Of a stretch of 64,000 nt of DNA, positions 51,376-61,727 are shown in pieces. Numbering within the stretch: position 1 is the first letter of the stretch; each line of letters starts with the position of its first letter. Where the stretch lies: the NCBI GenBank assembly GCA_000237975.1, contig CP003179.1, forward strand, positions 2,696,270 to 2,760,269, written 5' to 3'. This stretch comes from Sulfobacillus acidophilus DSM 10332. GTDB taxonomy: Bacteria > Bacillota > Sulfobacillia > Sulfobacillales > Sulfobacillaceae. Below the pieces are notes generated by a model. It worked only from the letters and a program-made list of their open reading frames with translations, made no database searches and had not been told where the DNA came from. A program made the translations under genes and the position numbers.

Positions 51376-52634
51376 GATTTGGACCGCCTCTCACGAAGTC
51401 TCGCTTCCAGCCAGAGCGAGTCGAACGGATGCTTACTGGCCCATCCCGGCCGGTTACGGATCAGAAGCCGCAAAAGCGCCCGTGCCAACTTATCGGGATC
51501 GTGACGCACCACCGCCCCCACATCCACCAAGGGCTCGGCGATAATCTGAGGACCGCCTTCCCAGCGGGTGGGCAACACCGGCTCGGCCCCTTCTCGCTGA
51601 TAGCGGGCCAACACGTCACCCGACACCGGCTGGTTATTCACCAACACCACGTCAATCAAACCCGGTCCCACCTGCTCCTCAATGGCCCGCACATGATCCC
51701 GGACACTGAAATGGGCGGTTTCTCCCGGTTGGGTCATCACGTTGGCGACATACACCCGAAGGGCGCCTGTCGCCCGAATGGCATCGGCAATCGGCCGCAC
51801 CAAAAGATTCGGAATGACCGACGTATAGAGGCTCCCCGGGCCCAAAACCACCATATCGGCATGCATAATCGCGGACACCGCTTCGGCCAGCGGGGTCGCA
51901 TCGGGCGGATCCATCCAGATTTTCTGAATGCGCTGCCGACTGTGTCCGATGGCGCTTTCGCCTGCAATTTCCGTACCGTCTTCTAACCGCGCCATCAAGG
52001 TTACCCGATCCAGCGTGGCGGGCAGCACCGTGCCGCGAACCGCCAGCACCCGGCTCGACTCCCGTAAGGCGGTGACAAAATCGCCGGCGGTCTTTTCCAT
52101 AGCCGCCAAGAATAAATTGCCAAAACTATGACCGGCCAATTCGCCTTGATCAAAGCGCAACTGGAACAAATCTTCCATCAAGGGCTCGGTATCGGCCAAA
52201 GCGACCAGGCAATTCCGGATGTCCCCGGGCGGCAACATGCCCAACGCGCCGCGAAGACGACCCGAACTGCCTCCGTCGTCGGCGACCGTCACCACCGCCG
52301 TCAAATTGGCGGTAAATTGTTTCAGGCCGCGCAAGACCACCGGTAATCCGGTACCCCCGCCCAAAGCGACAATTTTAGGTCCGCGAGCCAACTGGCGGCG
52401 CGAATAGAGGAGGCCCGCCCAACGATCCGATCCCAAAACTTCCGTAACGGATCCCCATAGCTTGGCCGCACCCACAATCACCGCCACCAGCCCCAAGCCG
52501 CCCAACAGCGCCACGGGCCCGAACGGCTGATGGTCAATCCAACGCCCAACCCCCATGCCGATGGCCATAAACCCGACTGCCACCAGAGCCGCGTAGCGTT
52601 TTAATTTCAGTCCCGGCAGCAACATCCGCCACAT
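51348..52634 (-). CDS. yvcK: YvcK/GlmR family (CofD-like) protein
   Basis: A 428-residue protein. Two N-terminal membrane helices (residues ~12-60) precede the CofD-like Rossmann domain, which begins with IVALGGGTGLPVVLRGLK and continues with TVADDGGSSGRLR and LGPGSLYTSVIPNLLV. YvcK/GlmR binds UDP-GlcNAc and supports carbon flow to cell-wall precursors by stimulating GlmS, which is encoded elsewhere in this window. It lies between rapZ and whiA. Confidence 0.92.
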   Translation of the reverse strand: MWRMLLPGLKLKRYAALVAVGFMAIGMGVGRWIDHQPFGPVALLGGLGLVAVIVGAAKLWGSVTEVLGSDRWAGLLYSRRQLARGPKIVALGGGTGLPVVLRGLKQFTANLTAVVTVADDGGSSGRLRGALGMLPPGDIRNCLVALADTEPLMEDLFQLRFDQGELAGHSFGNLFLAAMEKTAGDFVTALRESSRVLAVRGTVLPATLDRVTLMARLEDGTEIAGESAIGHSRQRIQKIWMDPPDATPLAEAVSAIMHADMVVLGPGSLYTSVIPNLLVRPIADAIRATGALRVYVANVMTQPGETAHFSVRDHVRAIEEQVGPGLIDVVLVNNQPVSGDVLARYQREGAEPVLPTRWEGGPQIIAEPLVDVGAVVRHDPDKLARALLRLLIRNRPGWASKHPFDSLWLEARLRERRSKSWLGPIPAK

Positions 52635-52636
52635 GC

Positions 52637-53509
52637 TTATGCATCCTCACTTGTCATTTTGCTCACATCCCGGTGGTCGACGAACACCGCCTCTCCTTGT
52701 TCCGCCAGATGGCGCGCCAACAAGTTCGCAAATACCACCGACCGGTGCTGGCCTCCGGTACAGCCGACCGCAATCGTTACATGAGGCTTCCCTTCGGCCT
52801 TGAACTGAGGGATTAAATAGTCGACCAACGAGGATAGTCGCGTTAAGGTTTCTTGTGCGAGCGGAAATTGCATCACATACCCCTCCACCGCCGGATCCTG
52901 GCCTGTTTTGTCCCGCAGGTCAGGAACATAATGGGGATTGGGTAAGAATCGTACGTCAAACACCAAATCCGCATCTTTGGGCAATCCATGTTTAAACCCA
53001 AAGGATACAAACCGAATTTGAAACGGTAAGGTTTCCACCAAGCGGAACGATTCCGTCAAGCGTTGACGTAACTGGGCCGGGGACATACGGGAGGTATCAA
53101 TCACTAAATCCGCGCGCCCGCGCAATTCTTTTAACGCCTGCCGTTCGGCACGAATCGCATCGACCAGCCGGGAGGCACTTTCCAGGGGATGACGCCGGCG
53201 CGACAATTTGTATCGTCGAATGAGCGTTTCTTCGTCGGCTTCCAAAAAAAGAATGTGATAGTGGAGGCCGGATTGGTCAAATTGGTCTAACACGGCCAAC
53301 AGCTCGGCAAAAAACCGCCCGCCGCGAATATCCATCCCCATGGCCGCGCCGGGCACATCAGGACTTCTCTGAATCAGCTCGGCAAATTTCCATGCCAACG
53401 ACGGAGGTAAATTGTCGACACAAAAATACCCCAAATCCTCAAAAATCCGAATCGCTTCCGTTCGCCCGGCCCCCGAGAGACCGGTAATGATGACAAAGCG
53501 CCCTGACAT
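52637..53509 (-). CDS. rapZ: RNase adapter/NTPase RapZ (YvcJ)
   Basis: A 290-residue P-loop protein. The nucleotide-binding GLSGAGRTEAIRIFEDLG opens the protein, YFCVDNLPPSL follows, and the C-terminal domain has VAVGCTGGQHRSV-like sequence (IAVGCTGGQHRSV). The family links nucleotide or glucosamine-6-phosphate sensing to cell-envelope metabolism; in Bacillus YvcJ acts on competence. ATG 53509 follows GGGGGAG. Confidence 0.93.
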   Translation of the reverse strand: MSGRFVIITGLSGAGRTEAIRIFEDLGYFCVDNLPPSLAWKFAELIQRSPDVPGAAMGMDIRGGRFFAELLAVLDQFDQSGLHYHILFLEADEETLIRRYKLSRRRHPLESASRLVDAIRAERQALKELRGRADLVIDTSRMSPAQLRQRLTESFRLVETLPFQIRFVSFGFKHGLPKDADLVFDVRFLPNPHYVPDLRDKTGQDPAVEGYVMQFPLAQETLTRLSSLVDYLIPQFKAEGKPHVTIAVGCTGGQHRSVVFANLLARHLAEQGEAVFVDHRDVSKMTSEDA

Positions 53510-53571
53510 CGGCACTCCCCCCCTTGAGCCGCCCGACTGAGCTTTCACCCAGAGAAAATTTTAGACGGATA

Positions 53572-53601
53572 TTGACAGCTCTCTCCCCATTATTGTCGAA
53601 T
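53572..53601 (+). promoter_or_regulatory. Candidate promoter for the small membrane protein gene
   Basis: A perfect TTGACA (53572-53577) and TCGAAT (53596-53601) with an 18-base spacer. A short hairpin GAGAG/CTCTC (53620-53633) lies in the leader. Confidence 0.4.
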
Positions 53602-53639
53602 ATGAGCAAGGATTCGAGGGAGAGTGAGCTCTCAGCGCC

Positions 53640-53864
53640 ATGTCATCCAAATTACCGGATTTACCACGGCGCAAACCCGCCATCTCGCCAGTGCCGGCCC
53701 CGGAACCTCTAAGCCGTCGCGAGCGCGGGCGATTGCGCCGGGAAAAAGCGGTTGAACAGGGATTCCGCTGGGTTTTCTATCTGGCGGTTCTCCTGTTGGC
53801 GACCTATATGATTGGGCATAGTCCGTGGCTAGCCGCCCTGATTCAATGGGCGCACGCCCTCTAA
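53640..53864 (+). CDS. Small single-TM membrane protein (74 aa)
   Basis: A proline- and arginine-rich cytoplasmic N-terminus of about 44 residues (including LSRRERGRLRREK) is followed by one membrane helix (FYLAVLLLATYMIG). No family was recognised. It is the only plus-strand gene in this stretch. A good -35 box lies upstream, but the ribosome binding site is poor. Its end overlaps the convergent HAD phosphatase gene by 36 bases, which lowers confidence. Confidence 0.5.
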   Translation: MSSKLPDLPRRKPAISPVPAPEPLSRRERGRLRREKAVEQGFRWVFYLAVLLLATYMIGHSPWLAALIQWAHAL

Positions 53865-54674
53865 TACCCATCGCTCAATCGCCACCGCGGCCCCGTCCTC
53901 CGTCAAGGGCAGAGTTACCCAGTCCGCCGCGCTTTGGACGGATTCGGGCGCCTGGCCCATAGCCACCCCGAGACCGGCCCATCGAATCATATCCACATCA
54001 TTCTCGGCATCCCCGATGGCCATCACCTGAGCCTGGGGAATCCCTAAAAGGTCGGCCGCCACCTTTAAAGCCGGGCCTTTTCCGACGCCCTCGGGCACCA
54101 TCTCTAAATAATCGCGTTGCGATTTGAATACGCGAATCCCATGCTGTTCCGCCTCACTTTGGATCAGGCGGCGAAACCCGTCTAACATGTCCGGTTCGCC
54201 TTGCAATAACAATTTAATGGGCGGCTCGGGCCAGTCCAGTAATTCTTCCCCGTTCCGGACCCAAGCCGCAATATGATGTTGCTCGACATATCGGCGAACC
54301 CGCGCATCTTCCCGGGACACCCACAGTTCTTGGCCAATATAGACTTGTACCAGCAATTCGGCCGCTAAGGCCCGGTTCACCATGAGGCGGGCGCCGGTAT
54401 CAGGCAGGGTTCTTTTAAACCGCACTTCGCCTTCCGGCATCCACGCCACCACTCCGCCGTTGTAGGCGACTAAGGGACCCGGCTCAAGCGACAAAGCCTG
54501 CCAATAGGGGGCCGCCGACTGCACCATCCGCCCGGTGGCCAATATCACCCGGACGCCCGCGGCCCGCGCCTTTTCGACGGCCGCGACCAATCGAGGCGTC
54601 AATTGTCCGTCAGGGCCGACGGTGGTCCCGTCTAAATCTAATGCGATTAACGCGATGCGCGGTAAATGATCCAA
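53829..54674 (-). CDS. Cof-type HAD-IIB family phosphatase
   Basis: A 281-residue HAD hydrolase. Motif I is ALDLDGTTVGPDG, motif II VILATGRM, and motifs III/IV are the C-terminal lysine region and AIGDAENDVDMIRWAGLG. A cap of the IIB type lies between. Such enzymes dephosphorylate sugar phosphates or similar small molecules; the substrate is unknown. Translation likely begins at TTG 54674, 8 bases after GGGGG; frames extending to 54797 have no signal and overlap the holin-like gene. It overlaps that gene by 28 bases. Confidence 0.85.
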   Translation of the reverse strand: MDHLPRIALIALDLDGTTVGPDGQLTPRLVAAVEKARAAGVRVILATGRMVQSAAPYWQALSLEPGPLVAYNGGVVAWMPEGEVRFKRTLPDTGARLMVNRALAAELLVQVYIGQELWVSREDARVRRYVEQHHIAAWVRNGEELLDWPEPPIKLLLQGEPDMLDGFRRLIQSEAEQHGIRVFKSQRDYLEMVPEGVGKGPALKVAADLLGIPQAQVMAIGDAENDVDMIRWAGLGVAMGQAPESVQSAADWVTLPLTEDGAAVAIERWVLEGVRPLNQGG

Positions 54675-54997
54675 TGAAATACCCCCGTTACCAGTGCTAA
54701 TACGACAGCGCCGATCACCGCGGCGCCAAACCCGGCCAAATGAAAGCCGGGCACCAGCCAAGACACGATATATAACATAAACCCGTTGATGACCCAACCG
54801 AATAAGCCAAACGTGGCCAGAGTCAACGGCAATGCCAAGAGCCGAATGAGCGGCCGGATCAAGAGGTTGACTAATCCTAACATAATGGCGGCTGTCAGCA
54901 CCGTACTGAGATGCTGAGCGGTAATACCGAGATGTAACCGCGTCACCAACCAGAGCGCCAAGGCGCTACTGAGCCACAATATCAGACGGCGTCCCAT
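54647..54997 (-). CDS. Phage holin family / four-TM superfamily IV membrane protein
   Basis: A 116-residue protein with four hydrophobic helices, including LGLVNLLIRPLIRLLALPLTL (in part NLLIRPLIRLLALPL) and FGLFGWVINGFMLYIVSW, which are diagnostic of PF04020. Despite the name these are chromosomal membrane proteins of unknown role rather than phage remnants. ATG 54997 has GGAGG 6 bases upstream. It sits between uvrC and the HAD gene, overlapping both. Confidence 0.85.
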   Translation of the reverse strand: MGRRLILWLSSALALWLVTRLHLGITAQHLSTVLTAAIMLGLVNLLIRPLIRLLALPLTLATFGLFGWVINGFMLYIVSWLVPGFHLAGFGAAVIGAVVLALVTGVFHWIIYRASR

Positions 54998-56843
54998 GCG
55001 CATCCTCCCGTAAATAGTGCCAGAGCTCTTCCGCCGCTTTAGCGGTCATCCCCGGTACTTGGGCCAATTCTTCCACACTGGCTTGCCGCATCGCGTGCAA
55101 ATCGGGATAGGCCCGCAGAAGGGCCCGTTTTCGTTTGGGACCGATGCCGGGCACATCATCCAGTAACGACCGCAAATTGCGTTTGGTGCGCAGTTGGCGA
55201 TGAAACGTAATGGCAAACCGATGCGCTTCGTCCCTGAGATGCTGAAGCGTTTTTAACGCGGGAGAATCCCGGTCCAGGATGATCGGATGCGGATCCCCCG
55301 GCTGGTAAAGCCATTCATGCTCCTTAGCCAACCCGAAGACCGGGATATGACCCACTCCCGCCTCTTCCATCGCCTTCACGGCATAGCCGAGCTGCCCCTT
55401 GCCTCCGTCAATAATGACTAAGTCCGGCATCACCGCAAACTTCTTGAGATGCGGAGCCTCCTCGGCCAAATCGCGATGGCGAAACCGCCGAGAGATGACC
55501 TCATACATTGACTGAAAGTCATTAGGACCTTCCACGGTTTGAATTTTAAACCGCCGATATTGGCTCTTGTCGGGCTGGCCATGAGTAAAGACCACCATGG
55601 ACGCAACCGATTCCGTTCCCTGGGTATTGGAAATATCATAACATTCCATGCGCTCGGGTAGTTTTTCTAATCCCAGCGCATGTTGAATCCCCAATAAGGC
55701 CTCCTCCCGGTCACGTTCACGGACCGCCAGCCGCCGTAAACTCTCGTCTCGTGCCAGTTCGGCGTTTTTCCGGACCAACTCCAATAGCCGAGCTTTTTCG
55801 CCCCGTTTGGGTACCGTCAGGCTCACACTTCGCCCCCGCCGTTCCCGAAGCCACTGCACCATCGGCCCGTGATCGTCCGGTAGTCGAGGCACTAAAATTT
55901 CTTCCGGAATATCGACGGTCTGGGCGTAATATTGGAAGAAAAACGCCCGGGCAATATCGGCGTCCTCGGCTCCTGCCACCCCCGTGAGCGTCAACGCCTC
56001 CCGTCCGGTTAACCGGCCTTGCCGAACCCGAAACACTTGCACCCAAGCCTCGTCGCCCGCCACCGCCCAATGAATCGCATCCAACTCGCGGCCCGCCCCC
56101 TGGGCCAGCTGTTGTTGCTGCGTCACTTCGCGGACCGCTTTGAGTTGGTCGCGCAGTTCCGCCGCCCGTTCGAAGGCCAGCGCCGCGGCCGCCTCTTCCA
56201 TCCGCTTCAGCAAGTCCCGCTCCACGTCATCGGTCCGGCCTTCCAAAAATTGCTCCACCGCCCGCATCATCTGCCGATAGTCGGCGCTTGTCACCCATCC
56301 TTGGCATGGCGCTTGACATCGTTGAATGTGGTATTGCAAACAGGGACGAGCGGCGTTGGCAAATTTCTGGTTGGTGCAATTACGAATGGGAAAAATCCGG
56401 CGCAAAAGCCGAATCGTATCGCGGACCGCCTGCGCGCGCGGAAAGGGTCCGAAATAGCGGCTGCCGTCGTTTTGGGGCCGCCGGGCCACCAAAATCCGCG
56501 GGAATTCTTCTTCCCAGGTGAGCCGTAAATACGGATAGGCCTTGTCGTCTTTAAGCCGGATGTTATAGTGCGGTTGCATTTGTTTGATCAAAGTCGCTTC
56601 CAAAATTAGCGCTTCGACCTCGGTCTCCGTCACAATGATCTCGAAGTCCGCCACATGCCGCATCATCGCCGCCACTTTGGGCGCCAGTTTCTCCCGCTCT
56701 TGGAAATATGACCGTACCCGGTTTTTTAAGACCAAAGCCTTCCCGACATAAATCACCCGACCCTCGGAATCTTTCATCAGATAGACCCCCGGCGCGTCAG
56801 GCAACCCCGCCAGTTTCTCCCGCCACTGTTCAGCCGACTGCAT
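54966..56843 (-). CDS. uvrC: Excinuclease ABC subunit C
   Basis: A 625-residue nuclease of nucleotide excision repair. The N-terminal GIY-YIG domain (GVYLMKDSEGRVIYVGKA) makes the 3' incision, then a Cys-rich/UVR region (FLEGRTDDVERDLL), the RNase H-like domain (CYDISNTQGTESVASMVVF, 19 residues) makes the 5' incision, and a C-terminal helix-hairpin-helix pair (VPGIGPKRKRALL) follows. It forms an operon with uvrA and uvrB. Confidence 0.96.
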   Translation of the reverse strand: MQSAEQWREKLAGLPDAPGVYLMKDSEGRVIYVGKALVLKNRVRSYFQEREKLAPKVAAMMRHVADFEIIVTETEVEALILEATLIKQMQPHYNIRLKDDKAYPYLRLTWEEEFPRILVARRPQNDGSRYFGPFPRAQAVRDTIRLLRRIFPIRNCTNQKFANAARPCLQYHIQRCQAPCQGWVTSADYRQMMRAVEQFLEGRTDDVERDLLKRMEEAAAALAFERAAELRDQLKAVREVTQQQQLAQGAGRELDAIHWAVAGDEAWVQVFRVRQGRLTGREALTLTGVAGAEDADIARAFFFQYYAQTVDIPEEILVPRLPDDHGPMVQWLRERRGRSVSLTVPKRGEKARLLELVRKNAELARDESLRRLAVRERDREEALLGIQHALGLEKLPERMECYDISNTQGTESVASMVVFTHGQPDKSQYRRFKIQTVEGPNDFQSMYEVISRRFRHRDLAEEAPHLKKFAVMPDLVIIDGGKGQLGYAVKAMEEAGVGHIPVFGLAKEHEWLYQPGDPHPIILDRDSPALKTLQHLRDEAHRFAITFHRQLRTKRNLRSLLDDVPGIGPKRKRALLRAYPDLHAMRQASVEELAQVPGMTAKAAEELWHYLREDAHGTPSDIVAQ

Positions 56844-56857
56844 ATCCCTCTCCTCGC

Positions 56858-59704
56858 CTAGGACGGTACGGAAACAGACGACGAACGCCCGGCCAGATAC
56901 CGTTTTAAATAGACGCCGGTATAAGACTCGGGCACCTCCATCAACTGTTCCGGCGTACCCGCTGCAATCACGCGGCCTCCGGCCTCCCCGCCTTCCGGAC
57001 CCAAATCAATAACCCAATCAGCCGTTTTGATCACATCGAGATTGTGCTCAATGACTAAGACCGTGTCACCCTGATCCACCAGCCGTTCCAGGACCCGTAG
57101 CAAATGCCGGATATCTTCCGCATGAAGCCCGGTGGTCGGCTCGTCCAAGATATATAACGTACGCCCTTCGGACCGACGGGACAGTTCGGTCGCCAATTTC
57201 ACCCGCTGCGCTTCCCCGCCGGATAGGGTCGTCGCCGGCTGTCCCAAGTGAATATACCCCAATCCGACGTCTTTCAGCGTTTCCAACTTCCGCTTCAGGC
57301 GGGGATGATGCTGAAAGAAATCGAGCGCCTCATCCACCGTCATATCGAGCACGTCGGCAATGTTTTTCCCCCGATACGTCACTTCGAGGGTTTCCCGATT
57401 GTACCGTCGTCCTTTGCAGACTTCACACGGGACGTAGACGTCCGGTAAAAAGTGCATTTCGATGCGTAAAATGCCGTCGCCTTTACAGGCCTCACAACGG
57501 CCGCCGCGCAAGTTGAACGAAAAGCGACCCGCCTTATACCCGCGGACATTGGCTTCCGGCGTGTGGGCAAAGATTTCGCGAATGAGGTCAAAGGCTCCCG
57601 TATACGTGGCCGGGTTCGACCGAGGGGTCCGCCCAATCGGACTCTGGTCAATGGCAATCACCTTATCCAACTCGTCGAGCCCCAAAATCCCCCGGTGCAT
57701 CCCCACCCGGCGGTTACGGGCTCCGTTTAATTCCACTTCCAACCGGCGACGGATAATATCGTTCACTAACGTCGATTTGCCGGATCCCGAAACCCCGGTG
57801 ACAACGACAAAGAGTCCTAGGGGAATGGGTACGGTAATATCTTTCAGGTTGTGCTCCCGAGCCCCTTCGACCGTCAGCCACCGTGATCCGGGAGGACGCC
57901 GCGTCGCCGGCAACGGAATTTCCCGGCGCCCCGACAAATACTCCGCCGTCAATCCCTGTCCGTGGCGCACCACCTCGGCCGGCGTGCCGGCCGCCACGAC
58001 CTGACCGCCATATCGACCCGGCCCGGGACCGATATCGATGAGATAATCCGCAGCCCGCATGGTATCTTCATCGTGTTCGACGACCAACACGGTATTGCCT
58101 AAATCGCGCAAACGCTTCAAGGTCGCAATTAAGCGGTCGTTATCCCGTTGATGAAGACCGATGGACGGTTCGTCCAGAATATACAGCACTCCCATCAACG
58201 AAGACCCGATTTGGGTAGCCAACCGAATCCGTTGGGCTTCACCACCGGACAGCGTGCCGGCCGCCCGCGATAACGTCAGGTAACCGAGCCCGACATCAAT
58301 CAAAAATCCTAGCCGTTCCAACACCTCTTTTAAGATGGGCCGGGCGATCCGCATCGCCCGATCGCCCAACGTCAGCTCCGTGAGAAACGTGCGCGCTTGA
58401 TCAATCGACAAATCGGTCAGTTGGGCAATCGACAGTCCCCCGACCGTGACCGCCAACACTTCGGGCTTAAGCCGCTGACCGTGACACGCTTGGCAGGGGC
58501 GTGCCGTCATGTATTCTTCAATCTCCGCTTTTTGGGCATCGGACTGCGCTTCCCGATACCGCCGCTCCAAAATGGGAATCAAGCCCTGCCACCGAATGGT
58601 TTCGTGCCGCCGCTGACCGAATAGACTCTCATATTCAAAAGGGATCGGCTCGTTATAGCCGTACAAAAAGATGTGCTGAGCCTCCGGGGATAGCTCCCGA
58701 AACGGCACATCGAGCGGTGACCCGATGGTCCGAGCCACTGCCGTCACCAAATCCGGGTAAAATCGACTCGTCCCGCGATATAAGGGCGCGAGCGCACCCT
58801 CGGCCAATGATTTGGTCGGGTCAACCGCCAGTTCCGGGTCAATTTCTTGCTTAAATCCGAGTCCGGTACATTCCGGACACGCCCCATACGGCGCGTTAAA
58901 CGAAAACATCCGGGGCGTTAATTCCTCCAGGGAAATCCCACATCGCGGGCACGCCAAGTCGCGGGCGTAGAGCTCCCCCGGCTCCTCGGGCGCGCCAATT
59001 TCCACGACCCCGCCGGCCACCGTCCATGCCGTTTCGATGGCTTCTGCCAATCGAGGGGCGACCTCCGGCCGTAAAATCAAACGATCGACAATCACCGAAA
59101 TGGTGTGTTTGGTGTTCTTATTCAACGCGGGAGGCGATTCGAGTTCAATTAACGTGCCATCGACCCGTGCTCGGGTAAACCCTTGGCGCCGCGCTTCTTC
59201 CAAGACCTTTTCATGCGTGCCTTTGCGGCCCCGCACCAGCGGGGCACGGACTTCCAGCCGAGCCCCGGCAGGCCCGGCCAGCACGCGGTCCACGATCTGT
59301 TCAACCGTTTGCTGACTAATCGGGTCGCCGCAACGAGGACAATGGGGCTCCCCGGCCCGGGCATAGAGTACCCGCAGATAATCATAAATCTCAGTCACGG
59401 TGCCGACGGTACTGCGCGGGTTATGACTGGTCGTCTTTTGATCGATGGAGATGGCCGGTGACAACCCTTCGATGGCATCCACCTCGGGCTTATCCATTTG
59501 CCCGAGAAATTGCCGGGCATAGCTGGACAACGACTCGACATACCGCCTTTGACCTTCCGCATAAATGGTGTCAAAAGCCAAAGACGATTTACCGGAACCC
59601 GAAACCCCGGTAATAACCACCAGCTGATCCCGGGGAATTTCCAGCGAGATGTTTTTTAAATTATGCTGCCGAGCCCCAATGACTCGAATCACGTCGCTAG
59701 CCAC
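56858..59704 (-). CDS. uvrA: Excinuclease ABC subunit A
   Basis: A 948-residue ATPase that recognises DNA damage with UvrB. Two ABC modules: Walker [15 protein letters not shown] near residue 33 and [13 protein letters not shown] near 640; signatures [14 protein letters not shown] and [15 protein letters not shown]. Zinc modules CPRCGD/CPRCG and [17 protein letters not shown] 59704 is 8 bases after GGGAGG and overlaps the uvrB stop by 8 bases; a frame extending to 59788 lies within uvrB. Confidence 0.96.
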   Translation of the reverse strand: MASDVIRVIGARQHNLKNISLEIPRDQLVVITGVSGSGKSSLAFDTIYAEGQRRYVESLSSYARQFLGQMDKPEVDAIEGLSPAISIDQKTTSHNPRSTVGTVTEIYDYLRVLYARAGEPHCPRCGDPISQQTVEQIVDRVLAGPAGARLEVRAPLVRGRKGTHEKVLEEARRQGFTRARVDGTLIELESPPALNKNTKHTISVIVDRLILRPEVAPRLAEAIETAWTVAGGVVEIGAPEEPGELYARDLACPRCGISLEELTPRMFSFNAPYGACPECTGLGFKQEIDPELAVDPTKSLAEGALAPLYRGTSRFYPDLVTAVARTIGSPLDVPFRELSPEAQHIFLYGYNEPIPFEYESLFGQRRHETIRWQGLIPILERRYREAQSDAQKAEIEEYMTARPCQACHGQRLKPEVLAVTVGGLSIAQLTDLSIDQARTFLTELTLGDRAMRIARPILKEVLERLGFLIDVGLGYLTLSRAAGTLSGGEAQRIRLATQIGSSLMGVLYILDEPSIGLHQRDNDRLIATLKRLRDLGNTVLVVEHDEDTMRAADYLIDIGPGPGRYGGQVVAAGTPAEVVRHGQGLTAEYLSGRREIPLPATRRPPGSRWLTVEGAREHNLKDITVPIPLGLFVVVTGVSGSGKSTLVNDIIRRRLEVELNGARNRRVGMHRGILGLDELDKVIAIDQSPIGRTPRSNPATYTGAFDLIREIFAHTPEANVRGYKAGRFSFNLRGGRCEACKGDGILRIEMHFLPDVYVPCEVCKGRRYNRETLEVTYRGKNIADVLDMTVDEALDFFQHHPRLKRKLETLKDVGLGYIHLGQPATTLSGGEAQRVKLATELSRRSEGRTLYILDEPTTGLHAEDIRHLLRVLERLVDQGDTVLVIEHNLDVIKTADWVIDLGPEGGEAGGRVIAAGTPEQLMEVPESYTGVYLKRYLAGRSSSVSVPS

Positions 59705-61703
59705 GCCGCCTGCCTCCCGAGACCTTCTTGACCGGCTGTTCTTTTTCCAATTCCAGTAACATGTCACGCAGCATCGCCGCCCGTTCAAACTCCCAATTGC
59801 GGCTGGCTTCCTTCATCTCCTTGCGAATCTGGTTAATCAGTTTTACCCGTTCCCGAGCCGTGAGGTCTTGCACCTTTTTATCGGGTAACGCCGGGCCGGT
59901 CTGCCGAGTGGCTTGAATGACGTCGCGCACCGCTTTTTGAACCGTCTGGGGGGTAATGTGATGCGCTCGATTATACTCTTCTTGAATCCGACGGCGCCGC
60001 TCGGTCTCCGAAATGGCGTGCTGCATGGATTCGGTGACGCGATCGGCATACATAATGACCGTTCCGTCCACATTGCGGGCCGCCCGCCCAATCGTCTGCA
60101 CCAAGGACGTGACCGAGCGCAGATAACCTTCTTTATCCGCATCTAAAATCGCCACCAACCCCACTTCCGGCAGATCGAGGCCCTCGCGCAACAAGTTGAT
60201 GCCCACGAGAACGTCGAATTCTCCGAGGCGCAAATCCCGAATGATGGCCATCCGTTCCAGAGCATCAATATCCGAATGCAAATAGCGCACACGAATGCCG
60301 TGCTCGCGCAGGTATTCGGTCAGGTCTTCCGCCATGCGTTTGGTCAACGTGGTGACCAAGACCCGAAGCCCGCGATCGACCCGATGGCGGATCTCGCCTA
60401 AAAGATCGTCAATTTGACCGGTCGTGGGCCTCACGTCAATTCGGGGATCCAATAGCCCGGTCGGCCGCACGATTTGTTCCACAGTTTTTTCCGTGACGGA
60501 CAATTCATAGGGGCCGGGCGTGGCCGAGACGAAGAGCACTTGATCAATGCGCTGCGTGAACTCCTCAAATGTCAGCGGTCGGTTATCAAATGCCGACGGC
60601 AGACGAAACCCATGCTCCACCAGACTCTCTTTCCGCGAGCGATCCCCGGCATACATCCCCCGAATTTGCGGTACGCTCACATGCGATTCGTCGACAATGG
60701 TGAGAAAGTGGTCGGGAAAATAATCAAGTAACGTAAACGGGGGCTCGCCGGGCCGGCGACCGGTAAAATGTCGGGAATAATTTTCAATACCGGAGCAAAA
60801 TCCCACTTCCTGTAACATCTCGAGATCATAACGGGTACGATTTTCCAGCCGTTGAGCTTCGAGGTCTTTGCCCTGGGCCTTCAGTTCCCGTAGACGCTCC
60901 TCCAATTCCCGTTCAATGGACTGTAACGCCGGTTGGAGCCGATTTTGGCCCATTACGTAGTGCGACGCGGGATAAATCGCAACATGCTCCCGATCGCCGA
61001 GAATTTCGCCGGTTAAGACATCGAACTCCCGAATCCGTTCGATTTCGTCGCCGAACATTTCGATACGGATGGCTTGTTCACTGCGGTTGGCCGGAAACAC
61101 CTCAATGACGTCGCCCCGCACGCGAAACTTCCCACGAACAAAATTCACGTCGTTACGATCGTATTGAATCTCCACCAATTTTCGTAATATCGCTTGCCGA
61201 TCCCGCTCCATGCCCACCCGTAAAGACAACACCAAATCGCGATAGTCCTCGGGCGAGCCTAACCCGTAAATACACGATACCGACGCCACCACAATCACGT
61301 CGGGCCGTTCCAGCAAAGCCGAAGTGGCCGAGTGGCGTAACTTGTCAATTTCGTCGTTAATTTGGGCGTCTTTTTCGATATAAAGATCCGTTTGTGGGAT
61401 ATAGGCTTCCGGCTGATAGTAATCATAGTAGCTGACGAAATACTCGACGGCATTATGCGGAAAAAACGCTTTTAACTCGCCGGCCAACTGGGCCGCCAAC
61501 GTCTTATTGGGAGCCAGCACCAACGTCGGTACGCCCATCTCTTGAATGACGTTCGCCATGGTAAACGTTTTTCCCGATCCGGTCACCCCTAAAAGTACCT
61601 GTCGGGTGAGGCCGGCTTGAAATCCCTCTAAGAGCTCCCGAATCGCTTTCGGTTGATCCCCTGTGGGTTCATAGGGGCTAACGAGTTGGAACGGACTCTG
61701 CAT
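59697..61703 (-). CDS. uvrB: Excinuclease ABC subunit B
   Basis: A 668-residue helicase-like damage-verification protein. Walker [16 protein letters not shown] near residue 38, beta-hairpin [19 protein letters not shown]-box [17 protein letters not shown], helicase motif IGRAARN and the C-terminal UVR domain ([11 protein letters not shown]-like). ATG 61703 follows GGGGGTGG. It is the first gene of uvrB-uvrA-uvrC. Confidence 0.97.
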   Translation of the reverse strand: MQSPFQLVSPYEPTGDQPKAIRELLEGFQAGLTRQVLLGVTGSGKTFTMANVIQEMGVPTLVLAPNKTLAAQLAGELKAFFPHNAVEYFVSYYDYYQPEAYIPQTDLYIEKDAQINDEIDKLRHSATSALLERPDVIVVASVSCIYGLGSPEDYRDLVLSLRVGMERDRQAILRKLVEIQYDRNDVNFVRGKFRVRGDVIEVFPANRSEQAIRIEMFGDEIERIREFDVLTGEILGDREHVAIYPASHYVMGQNRLQPALQSIERELEERLRELKAQGKDLEAQRLENRTRYDLEMLQEVGFCSGIENYSRHFTGRRPGEPPFTLLDYFPDHFLTIVDESHVSVPQIRGMYAGDRSRKESLVEHGFRLPSAFDNRPLTFEEFTQRIDQVLFVSATPGPYELSVTEKTVEQIVRPTGLLDPRIDVRPTTGQIDDLLGEIRHRVDRGLRVLVTTLTKRMAEDLTEYLREHGIRVRYLHSDIDALERMAIIRDLRLGEFDVLVGINLLREGLDLPEVGLVAILDADKEGYLRSVTSLVQTIGRAARNVDGTVIMYADRVTESMQHAISETERRRRIQEEYNRAHHITPQTVQKAVRDVIQATRQTGPALPDKKVQDLTARERVKLINQIRKEMKEASRNWEFERAAMLRDMLLELEKEQPVKKVSGGRRRG

Positions 61704-61727
61704 CAAATCCACCCCCATCCATCGTGC

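Noticed and set aside
54647-54997. Holin annotation as a sign of a prophage
   Set aside because: PF04020 proteins are common chromosomal membrane proteins, and no other phage genes are nearby.
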